Positions 45,588 to 54,259 of a DNA stretch of 64,000 nucleotides are shown in pieces. The position numbers were made by a program, and so were the translations under genes. The DNA comes from VXOI01 sp965261945 (GTDB lineage Bacteria > Chloroflexota > Dehalococcoidia > Lucifugimonadales > UBA3495). Where the stretch lies: assembly GCA_965261945.1 (NCBI GenBank), contig CBDHEF010000001.1:496001-560000 (forward strand), written 5' to 3'. Below the pieces are notes generated by a model. It did not search any database. It was given only the letters and a program-made list of their open reading frames with translations, and had not been told where the DNA came from. Position 1 is the first letter of the stretch; each line of letters begins with the position of its first letter.

Positions 45588-46754
45588 GTGAACAAGGCAT
45601 GGTTCTTCGCCGTGCTCTCGTTCACCATTATCAGCGTTCAGAACGCGGTTTTCATGCTCCCCCCTCTCTTCGTGGAGATCGCAGGGGAGATGGAAATATC
45701 GGTGGCGGTCGCGGGCCAATTGGCAACCGCCACCTTCGCCGCCTGGGCTGTTTCCCTGATCACGGCCGGGCCGCTTTCCGACTCCTTCGGTCGCCGCCCG
45801 GTGATCCTTGGCGGCCTGTTCCTGCTGGTTGTATCCGTATTCGCGTCGGCATTCGCTCCCAATTTCGAGATTTTCCTGGCGCTCAGGGCGATGACCGGGC
45901 TCGCGGCGGGTACGTTTCCTCCCACCTCCGTGGGAGTTTTGTCTGACGTCATTTCCCCGGAGAGACGGGCGCAGGCTGTCGGCGCCCTACTCGCCATGGG
46001 AACATTGACTTCCGCAGTCAGCGTCCCATTGGCCCTCGGTCTGGTGGAATTGAGAGGCTGGCGATTCGCCTACATATTTGCGGGGATACTGCTGTCGACG
46101 GGCCTCCTGTCCAATATGATCTGGTTCCCCCGGGACAGCAGGGAACGAATCCGCAACTGGGCATTTTTCTCCCGGTACTGGTCGCTGGGGTCCATGCCTT
46201 ATTTCAGGGCGGCCGTGGCCGTCGGCATGTCCCAACGCATAGCCTTCTGGACGATGGTCAGCTATTTCCCGACCTATTTGAGAGAAACCTATGAGTTGAG
46301 CGTGGTTTTTGCGGCCCTGCCCCTGGGGATCGTTGCCCTGGGGCAGTCGCTCGGCAGCTTCGGCGGAGGGCCAGTGGCGACACATGGGAACCGCGCCGTC
46401 CTTCTTGGCGTTGCCTCAGTCGCAGGCGGAGTCTGCGCGTTCTTCTGTTTCACCGTCGGGCTTCCGCTCTGGGTAGTGGTGGCGGTGGCCACGGTCGCAG
46501 GCGGATTCCTGGGCGTGACAATGCCCGCGCTGGTGGCCGCCAGCACCGAGCATTCGGGAGAATCCAAGTCAACGGGCGCCAGCGTCATGGGCCTGAGCAA
46601 CCAGACCGCAGGCGCGCTGGGAGCGGCCATGGCGGGCGCTCTCCTGGCGGGCACGGGCTTTATTGGCATAGGCTATATGTGCCTGGCCGTTACAATCGTG
46701 AGCGGAATCCTGGCTGCCCTGTTCGGCAAGCACCTGCGCCGAGGGGACGGCTGA
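45588..46754 (+). CDS. MFS transporter (DHA1/arabinose-efflux-like)
   Basis: A 388-residue major facilitator with 12 predicted membrane helices. The loop 2-3 motif reads GPLSDSFGRRPVILGG (G-x-x-x-D-x-x-G-R-R), and PERRAQAVGALLAMG follows helix 5. The start is doubtful: GTG 45588 directly follows AAGAGGG, while an AAAGGAG box further upstream is suitably spaced only to ATA or ATT codons. Substrate unknown; drug/metabolite efflux or uptake of a compound degraded by the neighbouring hydrolases are both possible. Confidence 0.8.
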   Translation: MNKAWFFAVLSFTIISVQNAVFMLPPLFVEIAGEMEISVAVAGQLATATFAAWAVSLITAGPLSDSFGRRPVILGGLFLLVVSVFASAFAPNFEIFLALRAMTGLAAGTFPPTSVGVLSDVISPERRAQAVGALLAMGTLTSAVSVPLALGLVELRGWRFAYIFAGILLSTGLLSNMIWFPRDSRERIRNWAFFSRYWSLGSMPYFRAAVAVGMSQRIAFWTMVSYFPTYLRETYELSVVFAALPLGIVALGQSLGSFGGGPVATHGNRAVLLGVASVAGGVCAFFCFTVGLPLWVVVAVATVAGGFLGVTMPALVAASTEHSGESKSTGASVMGLSNQTAGALGAAMAGALLAGTGFIGIGYMCLAVTIVSGILAALFGKHLRRGDG

Positions 46755-46840
46755 GGCGCTGGATCCAGCGCCTCAGAGTTCCTTTTGATGCGCCAGTGTT
46801 ATCACGCCAGGTTCCAGTCGACCTAATACTGTTCAGCGTA

Positions 46841-48268
46841 TCATCCGCCCCGCCTTGCCAGTCTCCGCAGCAGCGTTCCCATGCGCCCGGTCAACAACCG
46901 CCGGGAGTATGCCCGGAGGGCCAACTGCTGGGATGCCATGGAGTACGTCGGGTAAACGTGGATTGACTGCGCCAGGTCGGCCAGCTGGATGCCCTTGTCG
47001 ATGGCGAGCGTCCATTCGTGGATCATCTCGCCCGCCCTTGGAGCGACGATGGTCGCGCCCAGTATGAGTCCCTTGGGCGTATGAACTGCTTTCACGAAAC
47101 CGCCGGTCTCGCCGTCCGTAAGTGCGCGGTCCACGTCGGCAAGCGGCCAGCGCGAGACGACCATTCGCTCGCCGTGGCGTTCCCCAGCCTCCGCCTCCGT
47201 GAGCCCGGCCTGAGCCGCCTCGGGGTCGGTGAATATGGCTCGCGGTACCTGCGCCCGGACCGCGACGGTGTTCATCGGCAGGAATGCGTTGCGCACGGCC
47301 ATGAATCCCTGCCACCCGGCGTAGTGGGTGAACTGCGGCCCGCCGGTAACGTCCCCGGCGGCGTAGATGCCTTTCGCGGTCGTGCGCAGGTGGCGATCTA
47401 CGCCGATGCCTTCCGGCCCGACGGTCAAACCTGCTGCCTCCAGACCCAGGCCCCCGGTGTTGGGGCGGCGGCCCACCGCCAGCAGCAGGGCGCTGGCTTC
47501 AACGCTCTGACCACCTGAAAGCTCGATGTTGACTCCCGTATCGGCGTCGGGCGCTGAACGGACTGCCCGCGCACTCTTCCCTGCCAGCAGCCGTATGCCC
47601 TCGACGGCCATCTGCCTGGCAATGACCTCTGACGCCTCCGGGTCTTCCTGATGCAGGACGCGGTCGGCGGCTTCGATGAGCGTTACCTCCGAACCCAGCC
47701 GGGCAAAGGCCTGCGCCAACTCGCAGCCGACTGCGCCTGCCCCGATCACGGCCAGCGAAGCAGGAAGAACCTCAAGATTCCAAACAGTTTCGTACGTGTG
47801 GAACCCGACGCTGTCCAGCCCGGGTATGGACGGAATAATCGGGGAAGAACCAGTGCAGACAAGAAACCGGCGGGCAGTCAAAGTGCGGCCATCGACACCC
47901 ACGGACCCGGCGCCGGTGAAGCTGGCATCGCCGACAATTACCTCGATCCCCTCGTGGGCCAGCGCCTCCGGCGACTCCGTGCCGTAGATGCGGCGGATGA
48001 CAGAGCGTATACGCTCCATCACCGCCCTCAGGTCCACGACGGGAGCAGAAACCGGCAGGCCGTACCGGTCAGCCGTGCGTATGGAATGGGCGATTCCAGC
48101 GGCTTTCAGCAGCGCCTTGCTGGGGACGCAGCCGGTCCAGGTACAGTCGCCACCCACCCGCGACCGCTCGACCAGGGCCACCGACAGCCCCAACTGGCGA
48201 GCGAACCGTGCCGCCGTCAGCCCCGCGGAACCCGCGCCAATGACGATGAGGTCGTAGTCGGTTTTCAC
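46841..48268 (-). CDS. FAD-dependent pyridine-nucleotide disulfide oxidoreductase (mercuric reductase-like)
   Basis: A 475-residue class I flavoprotein disulfide reductase. LIVIGAGSAGLTAARFARQL binds FAD. GGDCTWTGCVPSKALL carries the redox cysteines, and the TW between them is typical of the MerA/Slr1849-like subgroup rather than lipoamide dehydrogenase (CLNVGC). LAVIGAGAVGCELAQAF binds NAD(P)H. GIYAAGDVTGGPQFTHYAG is the second FAD site, and HVYPTYSMASQQLA is the dimer-domain end. No N-terminal HMA domain or C-terminal CC pair is present, so Hg(II) reduction is not established. The start is GTG 48268, eight bases after the amidase stop. Confidence 0.86.
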   Translation of the reverse strand: MKTDYDLIVIGAGSAGLTAARFARQLGLSVALVERSRVGGDCTWTGCVPSKALLKAAGIAHSIRTADRYGLPVSAPVVDLRAVMERIRSVIRRIYGTESPEALAHEGIEVIVGDASFTGAGSVGVDGRTLTARRFLVCTGSSPIIPSIPGLDSVGFHTYETVWNLEVLPASLAVIGAGAVGCELAQAFARLGSEVTLIEAADRVLHQEDPEASEVIARQMAVEGIRLLAGKSARAVRSAPDADTGVNIELSGGQSVEASALLLAVGRRPNTGGLGLEAAGLTVGPEGIGVDRHLRTTAKGIYAAGDVTGGPQFTHYAGWQGFMAVRNAFLPMNTVAVRAQVPRAIFTDPEAAQAGLTEAEAGERHGERMVVSRWPLADVDRALTDGETGGFVKAVHTPKGLILGATIVAPRAGEMIHEWTLAIDKGIQLADLAQSIHVYPTYSMASQQLALRAYSRRLLTGRMGTLLRRLARRGG

Positions 48269-48276
48269 GGGCGAGC

Positions 48277-49635
48277 CTACGAGTAGTTGGGCGGGCCCTG
48301 GTGCAAGCCGGCCACCCGCTCGCACCACTGCGACGCGCCCAGCACCCGGCCCTCCTCGGCCCAGGGCCCGCCGAACTGCACCGCCATCGGCATTCCCAGT
48401 TCGCTCAGGCCCGTAGGCACCACCACCGTCGGCAGACCGGCGGCGGTCCAGGGCACCTGGAACGCGGCATCGCCGGTGGTGTTCAGGTCTTTCGGCGCCG
48501 GCGCCGGAGTTGCAGGGGTCATCACCACATCCACTTTGGAGGCCATCTCGTTCATATCGGCGCGGAACTGTCGCCGCAGACGCTGGGCCTTCAGGTAGGT
48601 CGCTGTCGGGATGATCATGCCCATCTCGATGCCGGCACGAACGCGGGGGCCGTAGTCGGCGGCGCGGATGCGATGATTGGCCTCGTGGAAGCCAGCGCAG
48701 TCCACGTTCATCACGATGCGCTGGAAGCTGTGGACCTGGGCGAAGCTGTCCGGCAGGGGCAGTTCCACCACATCGGCCCCCGCTTCGGCCAGCGTGTTGG
48801 CCACCGATTCGGTGTGCGCCCAGATCTCCGGGGTTGCGTAGTCCTGGTAGTAGCGCCGCACCAGCCCGATGCGCGGCGGACGGTCGTATTCGGCCATCTG
48901 CGCGGCAAAGTCTGGGACCGCCTGCCGCAGCGAACCGGGGTCGTTGCCGTCCTCGCCGCTCAGCACGGTCAGCATCAGGGCCGCGTCGGCCACCGTGCGG
49001 GTCAGGATGCCCACATGGTCCAGCGACCAACTCACCGGCACCACGCCGTAGCGGCTGATCCGCCCGTAGGTTGGCTTGAGGCCCACGATGCCATTGTAGG
49101 CCGCGGGGCGACAGGTGGAGCCGCCGGTCTGCGAGCCGAGGGCGGCCGGGACCATCCGCGCCGCCACTGCCGCCGACGAGCCGCTGCTGGAGCCGCCGGG
49201 GGTGTGGTCGAGGTTCCACGGGTTGTGCGTCGGTGACGGATCGGAGGTGGCGAATTCGGTGGTGACCGCCTTACCCAGGATGATGCCCCCGGCGGCCTTG
49301 ATCTTCGCCACTGACGTGGCGTCAAAGTCCGGCACGAAGTCGGCATAGACCCTGGAGCCGCAGGCGGTGAGCATCCCGGCGGTGTAAAATATGTCCTTCA
49401 AGCCCACCGGCACTCCGTGTATTGGTCCCAGCGCCCCGCCTGCTTCGACTTCTGCCTCACGCTGGCGGGCGGTCGCCAGCACGGCCTCGCGGTCGATGGT
49501 CACCCAGGCCTGCAGGTCGCCGTCCAGGGCGTCGACTCGCGCCAGCAGTGACTCCGCCAGCGCCACCGGCGAAAGACTGCCCCCCCGGATCTGCGCCGCC
49601 GCATCGACTACGGAAAGCTCATAGGGCTCGGCCAT
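48277..49635 (-). CDS. Amidase (amidase-signature family), third copy
   Basis: A 452-residue amidase close in sequence to the one at 41759. Lys in GVPVGLKDIFYTAG, cis-Ser in PGGSSSGSSAAV and the nucleophile in SQTGGSTCRPAAYNG are intact. It is followed directly (8 bp) by the flavoprotein gene and preceded by a 59-residue gene that may encode a small partner. This order resembles amidases such as AtzE that need a GatC/AtzG-like subunit. Substrate unknown. Confidence 0.86.
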   Translation of the reverse strand: MAEPYELSVVDAAAQIRGGSLSPVALAESLLARVDALDGDLQAWVTIDREAVLATARQREAEVEAGGALGPIHGVPVGLKDIFYTAGMLTACGSRVYADFVPDFDATSVAKIKAAGGIILGKAVTTEFATSDPSPTHNPWNLDHTPGGSSSGSSAAVAARMVPAALGSQTGGSTCRPAAYNGIVGLKPTYGRISRYGVVPVSWSLDHVGILTRTVADAALMLTVLSGEDGNDPGSLRQAVPDFAAQMAEYDRPPRIGLVRRYYQDYATPEIWAHTESVANTLAEAGADVVELPLPDSFAQVHSFQRIVMNVDCAGFHEANHRIRAADYGPRVRAGIEMGMIIPTATYLKAQRLRRQFRADMNEMASKVDVVMTPATPAPAPKDLNTTGDAAFQVPWTAAGLPTVVVPTGLSELGMPMAVQFGGPWAEEGRVLGASQWCERVAGLHQGPPNYS

Positions 49636-49713
49636 ACTTCAACCTCAATGAACTGGCTGGGACGGCGGCAATCTTCCGGCACGCCCCGCCTTTGGACAAA
49701 TTTTATGCTACGT

Positions 49714-49893
49714 TCAGCCATGTATCAGAGGTTCCGAATCGGGATGGACAGCCGCATTCTCAACGTCCGCAACCTGTTGGGCGGTGGTTCGCAGGAAGTC
49801 TTCCAGCTCCTCGGCTCGCTCTTCGCCGTATTCCGCGACTGCCCGTCGGCGCAGTTCGGCGTAGATCGGCTCCGCCTCCGTGTTCTGGCTCAT
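49714..49893 (-). CDS. Small GatC/AtzG-like protein upstream of amidase
   Basis: A 59-residue acidic helical protein, MSQNTEAEPIYAELRRRAVA at the start and DVENAAVHPDSEPLIHG at the end. GAGGATGG precedes the ATG. The helix-then-EPL ending recalls GatC and AtzG (DUF4089-type) subunits, which stabilise amidase-signature enzymes. It is encoded just before an amidase on the same strand (78 bp gap). The likeness is in size, position and end motif only, so it is an inference. Confidence 0.55.
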   Translation of the reverse strand: MSQNTEAEPIYAELRRRAVAEYGEERAEELEDFLRTTAQQVADVENAAVHPDSEPLIHG

Positions 49894-50047
49894 GCACTTT
49901 CCATCCTCAAAAGTCAGGTACTGGGATTCGGATCCTGGCCAACTATCGGCATTCTAAGCCCGGTCCTATGGGCGGTCAAACGCAGCTTGGCCGTTGGCTG
50001 ATATAATCTCGAAAATCCGAGACTGTTGAAACAACGAGGAAAGCGAT

Positions 50048-50938
50048 ATGCCTGACCACCTTTCCGGCATCCTCGAGTCCCCTGAGCATACCCACCTGGC
50101 AAACGTGGGCGGCAATACCGAAGGCCCGCTGTGGCACCCCGATGGCTACCTGACTTTTGTTTCCCTCACCGAGGGCCGTTTGTACCGCTGGGACGAACAG
50201 AACGGAGTCAGCGTGCTGCGCGAAGGCACCGGCGAGGGCAACGGTTGCGCCTTCGACCGCGAGGGCCGCCTGTTGATGTGTGAGGGCGCCGACCATCGCC
50301 GCGTTACCCGCATGGACACCGGCGGCGCCGTCACCCCCGTCGCCGAGCGCTGGGACGGAAAGCGTTTCCACAAGCCCAACGACGTGGTGTGCCGCTCTGA
50401 CGGCAGCATATACTTCACCGACCCGTCGCTGCGACTGGAGCCTGAGCTGCGGGAGTACGACTTCGCCGGTGTCTTCCGCGTCGACCCGGACGGTGAGGTC
50501 CATCTTGCCACCGACGGCTGCGAATACCCCAACGGCCTGGCCTTCTCGCCCGATGAGTCGGTGCTGTACGTCGCCATCAGCCGCATCAGCCTGGACTGTC
50601 TCGGCGAGGAAGAGCGGGGCGAGGTCTGCACGCACCGCAAGATACGCGCCTTCGACGTGGCCGCCGACGGCTCGCTGAGCAACAACCGTGTGTTCGCCGA
50701 CATGAGTTCGGCGGAGCCGGGCGTTCCCGACGGCATGAAGGTGGACACGGCGGGCCGCGTGTTCTGCACCGGATCCGGCGGCATCTGGGTCTTCGATCCC
50801 GACGGCGCCCACATCGGCGTCATCCGGGGGCCGGAGATTCCCCGCAACATCGCCTTCGGAGGCCCCGACAGCCGCACAGTGTACACCACGCCCGGACAGT
50901 CCGTTTACAGCTTCCGGGTGACCATTCCGGGTATCTAG
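50048..50938 (+). CDS. SMP-30/gluconolactonase-like beta-propeller
   Basis: A 296-residue SMP-30/LRE-like six-blade propeller. NTEGPLWHPDGYLTFVS has the metal-binding Glu of the first blade. HKPNDVVCRSDGSIYFTDPS supplies the central Asn/Asp ligands, and YPNGLAFSPDESVLYVA and PDGMKVDTAGRVFCTGSGG the remaining ones. These bind Ca2+ or Zn2+ and open sugar lactones. The stop codon is part of CTAG at 50935-50938, the left border of a mobile element. The gene has a normal length, so the insertion seems to have hit the natural end. Confidence 0.85.
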   Translation: MPDHLSGILESPEHTHLANVGGNTEGPLWHPDGYLTFVSLTEGRLYRWDEQNGVSVLREGTGEGNGCAFDREGRLLMCEGADHRRVTRMDTGGAVTPVAERWDGKRFHKPNDVVCRSDGSIYFTDPSLRLEPELREYDFAGVFRVDPDGEVHLATDGCEYPNGLAFSPDESVLYVAISRISLDCLGEEERGEVCTHRKIRAFDVAADGSLSNNRVFADMSSAEPGVPDGMKVDTAGRVFCTGSGGIWVFDPDGAHIGVIRGPEIPRNIAFGGPDSRTVYTTPGQSVYSFRVTIPGI

Positions 50939-51082
50939 TATTACAACGACGGATCACAAAAAAGGGACCTTGAGCACCTCTTCACGTCGTCCGTCCACGC
51001 GCTTGACAGCTTTGTTGACTTGCTTTCCGCGAAGCGGTCGCCGGCCAAAAACTGACCAAATTGAGGAAGCGTCGTTGTAGTA
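50939..51082. mobile_element. 144-bp non-autonomous element bounded by CTAG
   Basis: The left end TATTACAACGACG (50939-50951) is matched by the inverted right end TACTACAACGACG (complement of 51070-51082). CTAG flanks both sides at 50935 and 51083. No coding potential. Confidence 0.6.
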
Positions 51083-51086
51083 CTAG

Positions 51087-51165
51087 GGAACCTCTGAATA
51101 AGTGGGGAAACTCGCTACTCCCCGTAGCTGAAATCACGGCGATTTGAGACTTATTCAGACCTTTC
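51087..51165. mobile_element. 79-bp MITE-like element bounded by CTAG
   Basis: Left end GGAACCTCTGAATAAGT and inverted right end GAAAGGTCTGAATAAGT agree at 14 of 17 positions. Flanked by CTAG at 51083 and 51166. The first four bases after each CTAG differ. Confidence 0.65.
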
Positions 51166-51584
51166 CTAGGAGTCTGTCCGAGAAACAGGGTTGGTGAGCC
51201 ATTGAGGGTCTGATGGGGTGAGCATCAGACGAGCGGAGCGGCAATGAGCAAGACCTGCCTTCCCTACGATCCGGACCAGCAGTTGCTGCTGCCTGCGGCC
51301 CTACAGGAATGGCTGCCGCCGGGCCATCTGGCCTACTTCATCTCTGACGTCGTGGACCAGTTGGACCTCTCGGCCATCACCGCCCGCTACGAAGGGGAAA
51401 GGCGGGGCGGCCCGCCCTGCCATCCCCAGGATGATGGTGAAGGCGCTGCTCTACGGCTACTGCAACGGCGTGGCATCCTCACGACGCATCGCGCAGCGGC
51501 TCCACGAGGACATCGCCTTCCGGGTGCTGGCGGCCAACAACACCCCCGACTTCCGCACCGTCTCCGACTTCCGAAAGGACCACT

Positions 51585-51610
51585 TGGAGGCGTTGGCTGG
51601 AGGCGTTGGC
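51585..51610 (+). repeat. Exact 13-bp tandem duplication (frameshifting)
   Basis: TGGAGGCGTTGGC at 51585-51597 and 51598-51610. One copy keeps the transposase in frame. Confidence 0.95.
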
Positions 51611-51736
51611 GGACCTGTTCCTGCAGGTGCTGGAGCTTTGCCGGCAGGCAGGACTGGTGAAGCTGGGGCACGTGGCGCTGGACGGGACCAAGGCGCGGGC
51701 CAATGCCTCCAGGCACAAGGCGATGAGCTACGGGCG

Positions 51737-51756
51737 GATGAAGGAGGATGAAGGAG
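51737..51756 (+). repeat. Exact 10-bp tandem duplication (frameshifting)
   Basis: GATGAAGGAG at 51737-51746 and 51747-51756. One copy keeps the transposase in frame. Confidence 0.95.
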
Positions 51757-52222
51757 AAGGAAGCGCAGTTGCAGGCCGAGGTGGACGAGTTGCTCCGCAA
51801 GGCGCAGGAGGTGGACGATAACGAGGACCGCAGGTACGGGAAGGACAGGCGTGGGGATGAGTTGCCGGAGGAACTGGCCTTCCGGGAGGGACGGCTGCGG
51901 AGGATAAGGGAGGCCAAGGCGGCGCTGGAGGCCGGGCCCTGGCAGAGGCGGAGCAGGCCGAGTCCGAGGGCCGCAATCACCCCGGGGCGCCTGATGACAA
52001 GGCGCAGCGGAGCTTCACCGGCCCGGACTCCCGGATCATGCCCGGCCCGGGAGGGAGGGACTTCCAGCAGTCCTGCAACTGTCAGGCGGTGGTGGACAGC
52101 GAGCATCAGGTGATCGTGGCGGCCCGTGCCACCGATCAGCCCTCGGACAAGGGTCAGGCCGTGAGCATGATCGAGGAGACCATCCTGAACGTGGGCGCGG
52201 CGCCGAAAGAGGTATCCGCCGA

Positions 52223-52258
52223 CGCCGGGTACTACTCGGCCGCCGGGTACTACTCGGC
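52223..52258 (+). repeat. Exact 18-bp tandem duplication (in frame)
   Basis: CGCCGGGTACTACTCGGC at 52223-52240 and 52241-52258. It doubles a six-residue block beside the second catalytic Asp. Confidence 0.95.
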
Positions 52259-52785
52259 CAAGGAGGTGGAGGAACTCTACGCCCTGGGAGTGGACCCGTT
52301 CGTCGCGCCGGAGAAAACCCGCCACGGCTGGGTGCCGCCACCGGCGCCCCGCGGCGCATACCCAAGGGACTGTCAGCCAGGGACCGGATGCGGCGCAAGC
52401 TGCGGACGAAACGGGGCAGGGAACGCTACGCCCTTCGAATGGAGACGGTGGAACCGGTATTCGGCCAGATCAAGCAGGGCCGGGGCTTCCGGCAGTTCCT
52501 GCTGCGGGGTCTGGCGAAGGTGAACCGGGAATGGCAGCTGATCTGCGCTGGCCACAACCTGCTGAAGCTGTTCCGCTTCGGGGCCGGGATGTCCGGCAGG
52601 GTGAGGGGCAAAGGCGCCACCGGGAACAACCGCCACTGGAAACAACAGGGAGACGTGCCGGGCCATGGGCAGTGGGATTTTCAAGCGACAATCCGCATGT
52701 GCACGTCCGCACCACGCCAAAACTGCTGCCGCAGGGTAATCCCGGCTGACCGACACCGCCAATTGGTCAATCCTCAGACAGGCTC

Positions 52786-53313
52786 CTAGCGCCGGGTGTC
52801 GCCAGGGGCTGTCCCGATGACTATCCGGTCGGGGCGGTCCCAGTCGGTCACCGCCTGCCCTGCCCGGAGAAACTCCGGATTGGCGGCATAACCGATGCCA
52901 GTCCCGGACAGGTGATGCTGGTGGATTCGCTGGCCGGTGCCGGGCGGCACGGTGCTCTTCATAGCCACCACCAGGTTATCGCTGCTTCGTTCCCTGACCC
53001 AGCGAATGGCGGCGTACACCTGGCCCAGTTCAGGAGCATATCCCTCACCGGGCGGCGTCCCGACCGCAATGAGAGCCACCTGACCCAGGTCCTCATCCAC
53101 CTCGTCGCAGTGCCGGAAGCGGATGTTGCCACACTGGAGCGCGGACTTGAGGCGGTCCGCCAAGCCAGGCTCGCATTCTCCGTACCTTCCGGCACGGAAG
53201 GCCCGCACTTTGAGACGATCTATGTCTGTGGCCAGGACATCGTGGCCCGAAAGGGCCAGACCGGCAGCCGAGACGGTCCCGACGGGGCCAAGGCCAATTA
53301 CCGTTACTTTCAA
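52786..53313 (-). pseudogene. ugd: UDP-glucose/GDP-mannose dehydrogenase, N-terminal fragment
   Basis: A 175-residue fragment of a nucleotide-sugar dehydrogenase (full length about 430). VTVIGLGPVGTVSAAGLALSG is the NAD-binding motif, MKSTVPPGTG and YAANPEFLRAGQAVTDW are family hallmarks, and PDRIVIGTA comes just before the break. The frame ends in a stop formed by the CTAG that borders the IS1182-type element, so the catalytic domain (with the active-site Cys) has been lost. The missing part is not present on the other side of the element chain, so a deletion accompanied or followed the insertion. Confidence 0.85.
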
Positions 53314-53589
53314 ACCGTAAATCTACTCGCCATAGAATGGTGGCTGGAGGACCGGCACTGCGGAAACGCAGACCTCGGAAACTCAGAACGCCTGCGCGAA
53401 CTGGAGTGCTCCGGCTGTAGAGGGTATTCCACCCATCCCCAGATCGGCAATCTCATCCAACGCTTCGAGGCATTCCAGGGAAGGCCCGCCGTGGTGGCAG
53501 GCATCCGGGTCCTGGCGCAAGGTGCCGAGACAGCTGCAAGATGCTAACATAAATCAATAATTGCATAAACCATATAGGACACCGAGACA

Positions 53590-53865
53590 ATGAAGGTAAT
53601 CAGCGTGGCCGTCGACGATGATACCCACCGCCTGGCCAGGATCAAGGCCGCTCAGAAGGGCACCTCCATGTCCGCAATGCTGAGGGATTACCTCCTGCAG
53701 ATTCTCGAGGAGGCAGGGGACCGGCCTCCCGAGGAAACTGAGCCGCAGCGCAGGGCGAGAATGCTGGACGAGGCCATGGCAAGGTTCGAAGCAGAAGGCG
53801 TGGGGCTGAGTGCCAGTGAAAGACTGAGCAGGGAGGAACTGTACGACAGGCATGCGTCTCGCTGA
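53590..53865 (+). CDS. Antitoxin-like protein of a VapBC/FitAB-type pair
   Basis: A 91-residue protein: MKVISVAVDDDTHRLARIKA at the N-terminus is a ribbon-helix-helix-like segment, and SMSAMLRDYLLQILEEAG forms the following helices. The C-terminal part (ARFEAEGVGLSASERLSREE) would wrap the toxin. It would bind its own promoter, an AT-rich stretch at 53545-53580, and neutralise the PIN toxin encoded by the next gene, which begins 14 bases before this one ends. The antitoxin is intact while its toxin carries a nonsense codon. Confidence 0.7.
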   Translation: MKVISVAVDDDTHRLARIKAAQKGTSMSAMLRDYLLQILEEAGDRPPEETEPQRRARMLDEAMARFEAEGVGLSASERLSREELYDRHASR

Positions 53866-54259
53866 CACCAACATCCTGATCTACGCCGCCGACACAGCGC
53901 CCGAAGAGAGGGTGAAAAGGGCCAGGGCGGCGGAGGTCCTCAAGGAGGATGATCTGAGCCTGTCGACCCAGGTCCTGTAGGAGTTTTATCACCAGGCTAC
54001 CCGGCCCAGGGGCAGACTTGGGATGACCCACGAGCAGGCCATGGCATTCCTGGCGCCCCTGATGGAGCTTCCCATCCAACCTGTAACCCAGGAAGTGTTC
54101 AGGACGGCTGCGGGGATGGCAGACCGGCATGGCATCTCCTACTGGGACGCGGCCATATTGGCGGCGGCCAGAATGTTGGAGTGCGACGCGGTCTACTCCG
54201 AAGACCTGAATGACGGACAGTCATACGACGGCGTCCTGGTCATAAACCCGTTCCGCTGA
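53852..54259 (+). pseudogene. PIN-domain (VapC-like) toxin with in-frame amber codon
   Basis: Reading through one TAG (53978-53980, codon 43) gives a 135-residue PIN ribonuclease. MRLADTNILIYAAD has the first Asp, and codon 43 sits exactly where relatives have Gln in QEFY (here VL-stop-EFYHQATR, with the next Glu present). YWDAAILAAARM has the third acid, and YSEDLNDGQSYDG the fourth. All four metal-binding acids survive, so one CAG-to-TAG change would account for the loss. Start ATG 53852 overlaps the antitoxin gene. It may be a fixed loss-of-toxin mutation, or be read through by suppression. Confidence 0.8.

Larger units (their letters stand above)
51170..52785 (+). mobile_element. IS1182-family element bounded by CTAG
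   Basis: Ends GAGTCTGTCCGAG and, inverted, GAGCCTGTCTGAG. CTAG flanks both sides (51166-51169, 52786-52789). 1,616 bp long, with a transposase gene broken into about six frames. Confidence 0.8.
51244..52785 (+). pseudogene. IS1182-family transposase, heavily frameshifted
   Basis: Pieces in order: YDPDQQLLLPAALQEWLP, MMVKALLYGYCNGVASSRRI, FRTVSDFRKDHLEALA, LVKLGHVALDGTKARANASR (catalytic Asp), DSRIMPGPGG, QAVVDSEHQVIVAARATDQ, VSADAGYYSA (second catalytic Asp), ETVEPVFGQIKQGRGFRQFL (Glu region). Two breaks are exact tandem duplications: 13 bp at 51585 and 10 bp at 51737; without the second copy the frames join as DHLEALADLFLQ and YGRMKEKEAQLQ. Others look like one-base indels near 51429, 51935 and 52355. 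An 18-bp in-frame duplication at 52223 gives GYYSAAGYYSA. Not functional. Confidence 0.85.

Noticed and set aside
46841..49219. Apparent 792-residue fusion of an amidase-like region and a flavoprotein
   Set aside because: The first part is a wrong-frame reading of the amidase gene. The flavoprotein starts at GTG 48268.
50939..51165. Continuation of ugd on the far side of the IS element
   Set aside because: No reading frame in this stretch resembles the missing dehydrogenase domain; it consists of two small palindromic elements.
53383..53550. 55-residue minus-strand frame with CHHGGPSLECLEALDE
   Set aside because: Looks protein-like, but has no ribosome-binding site, no recognised family and ends abruptly; possibly a gene remnant upstream of ugd.
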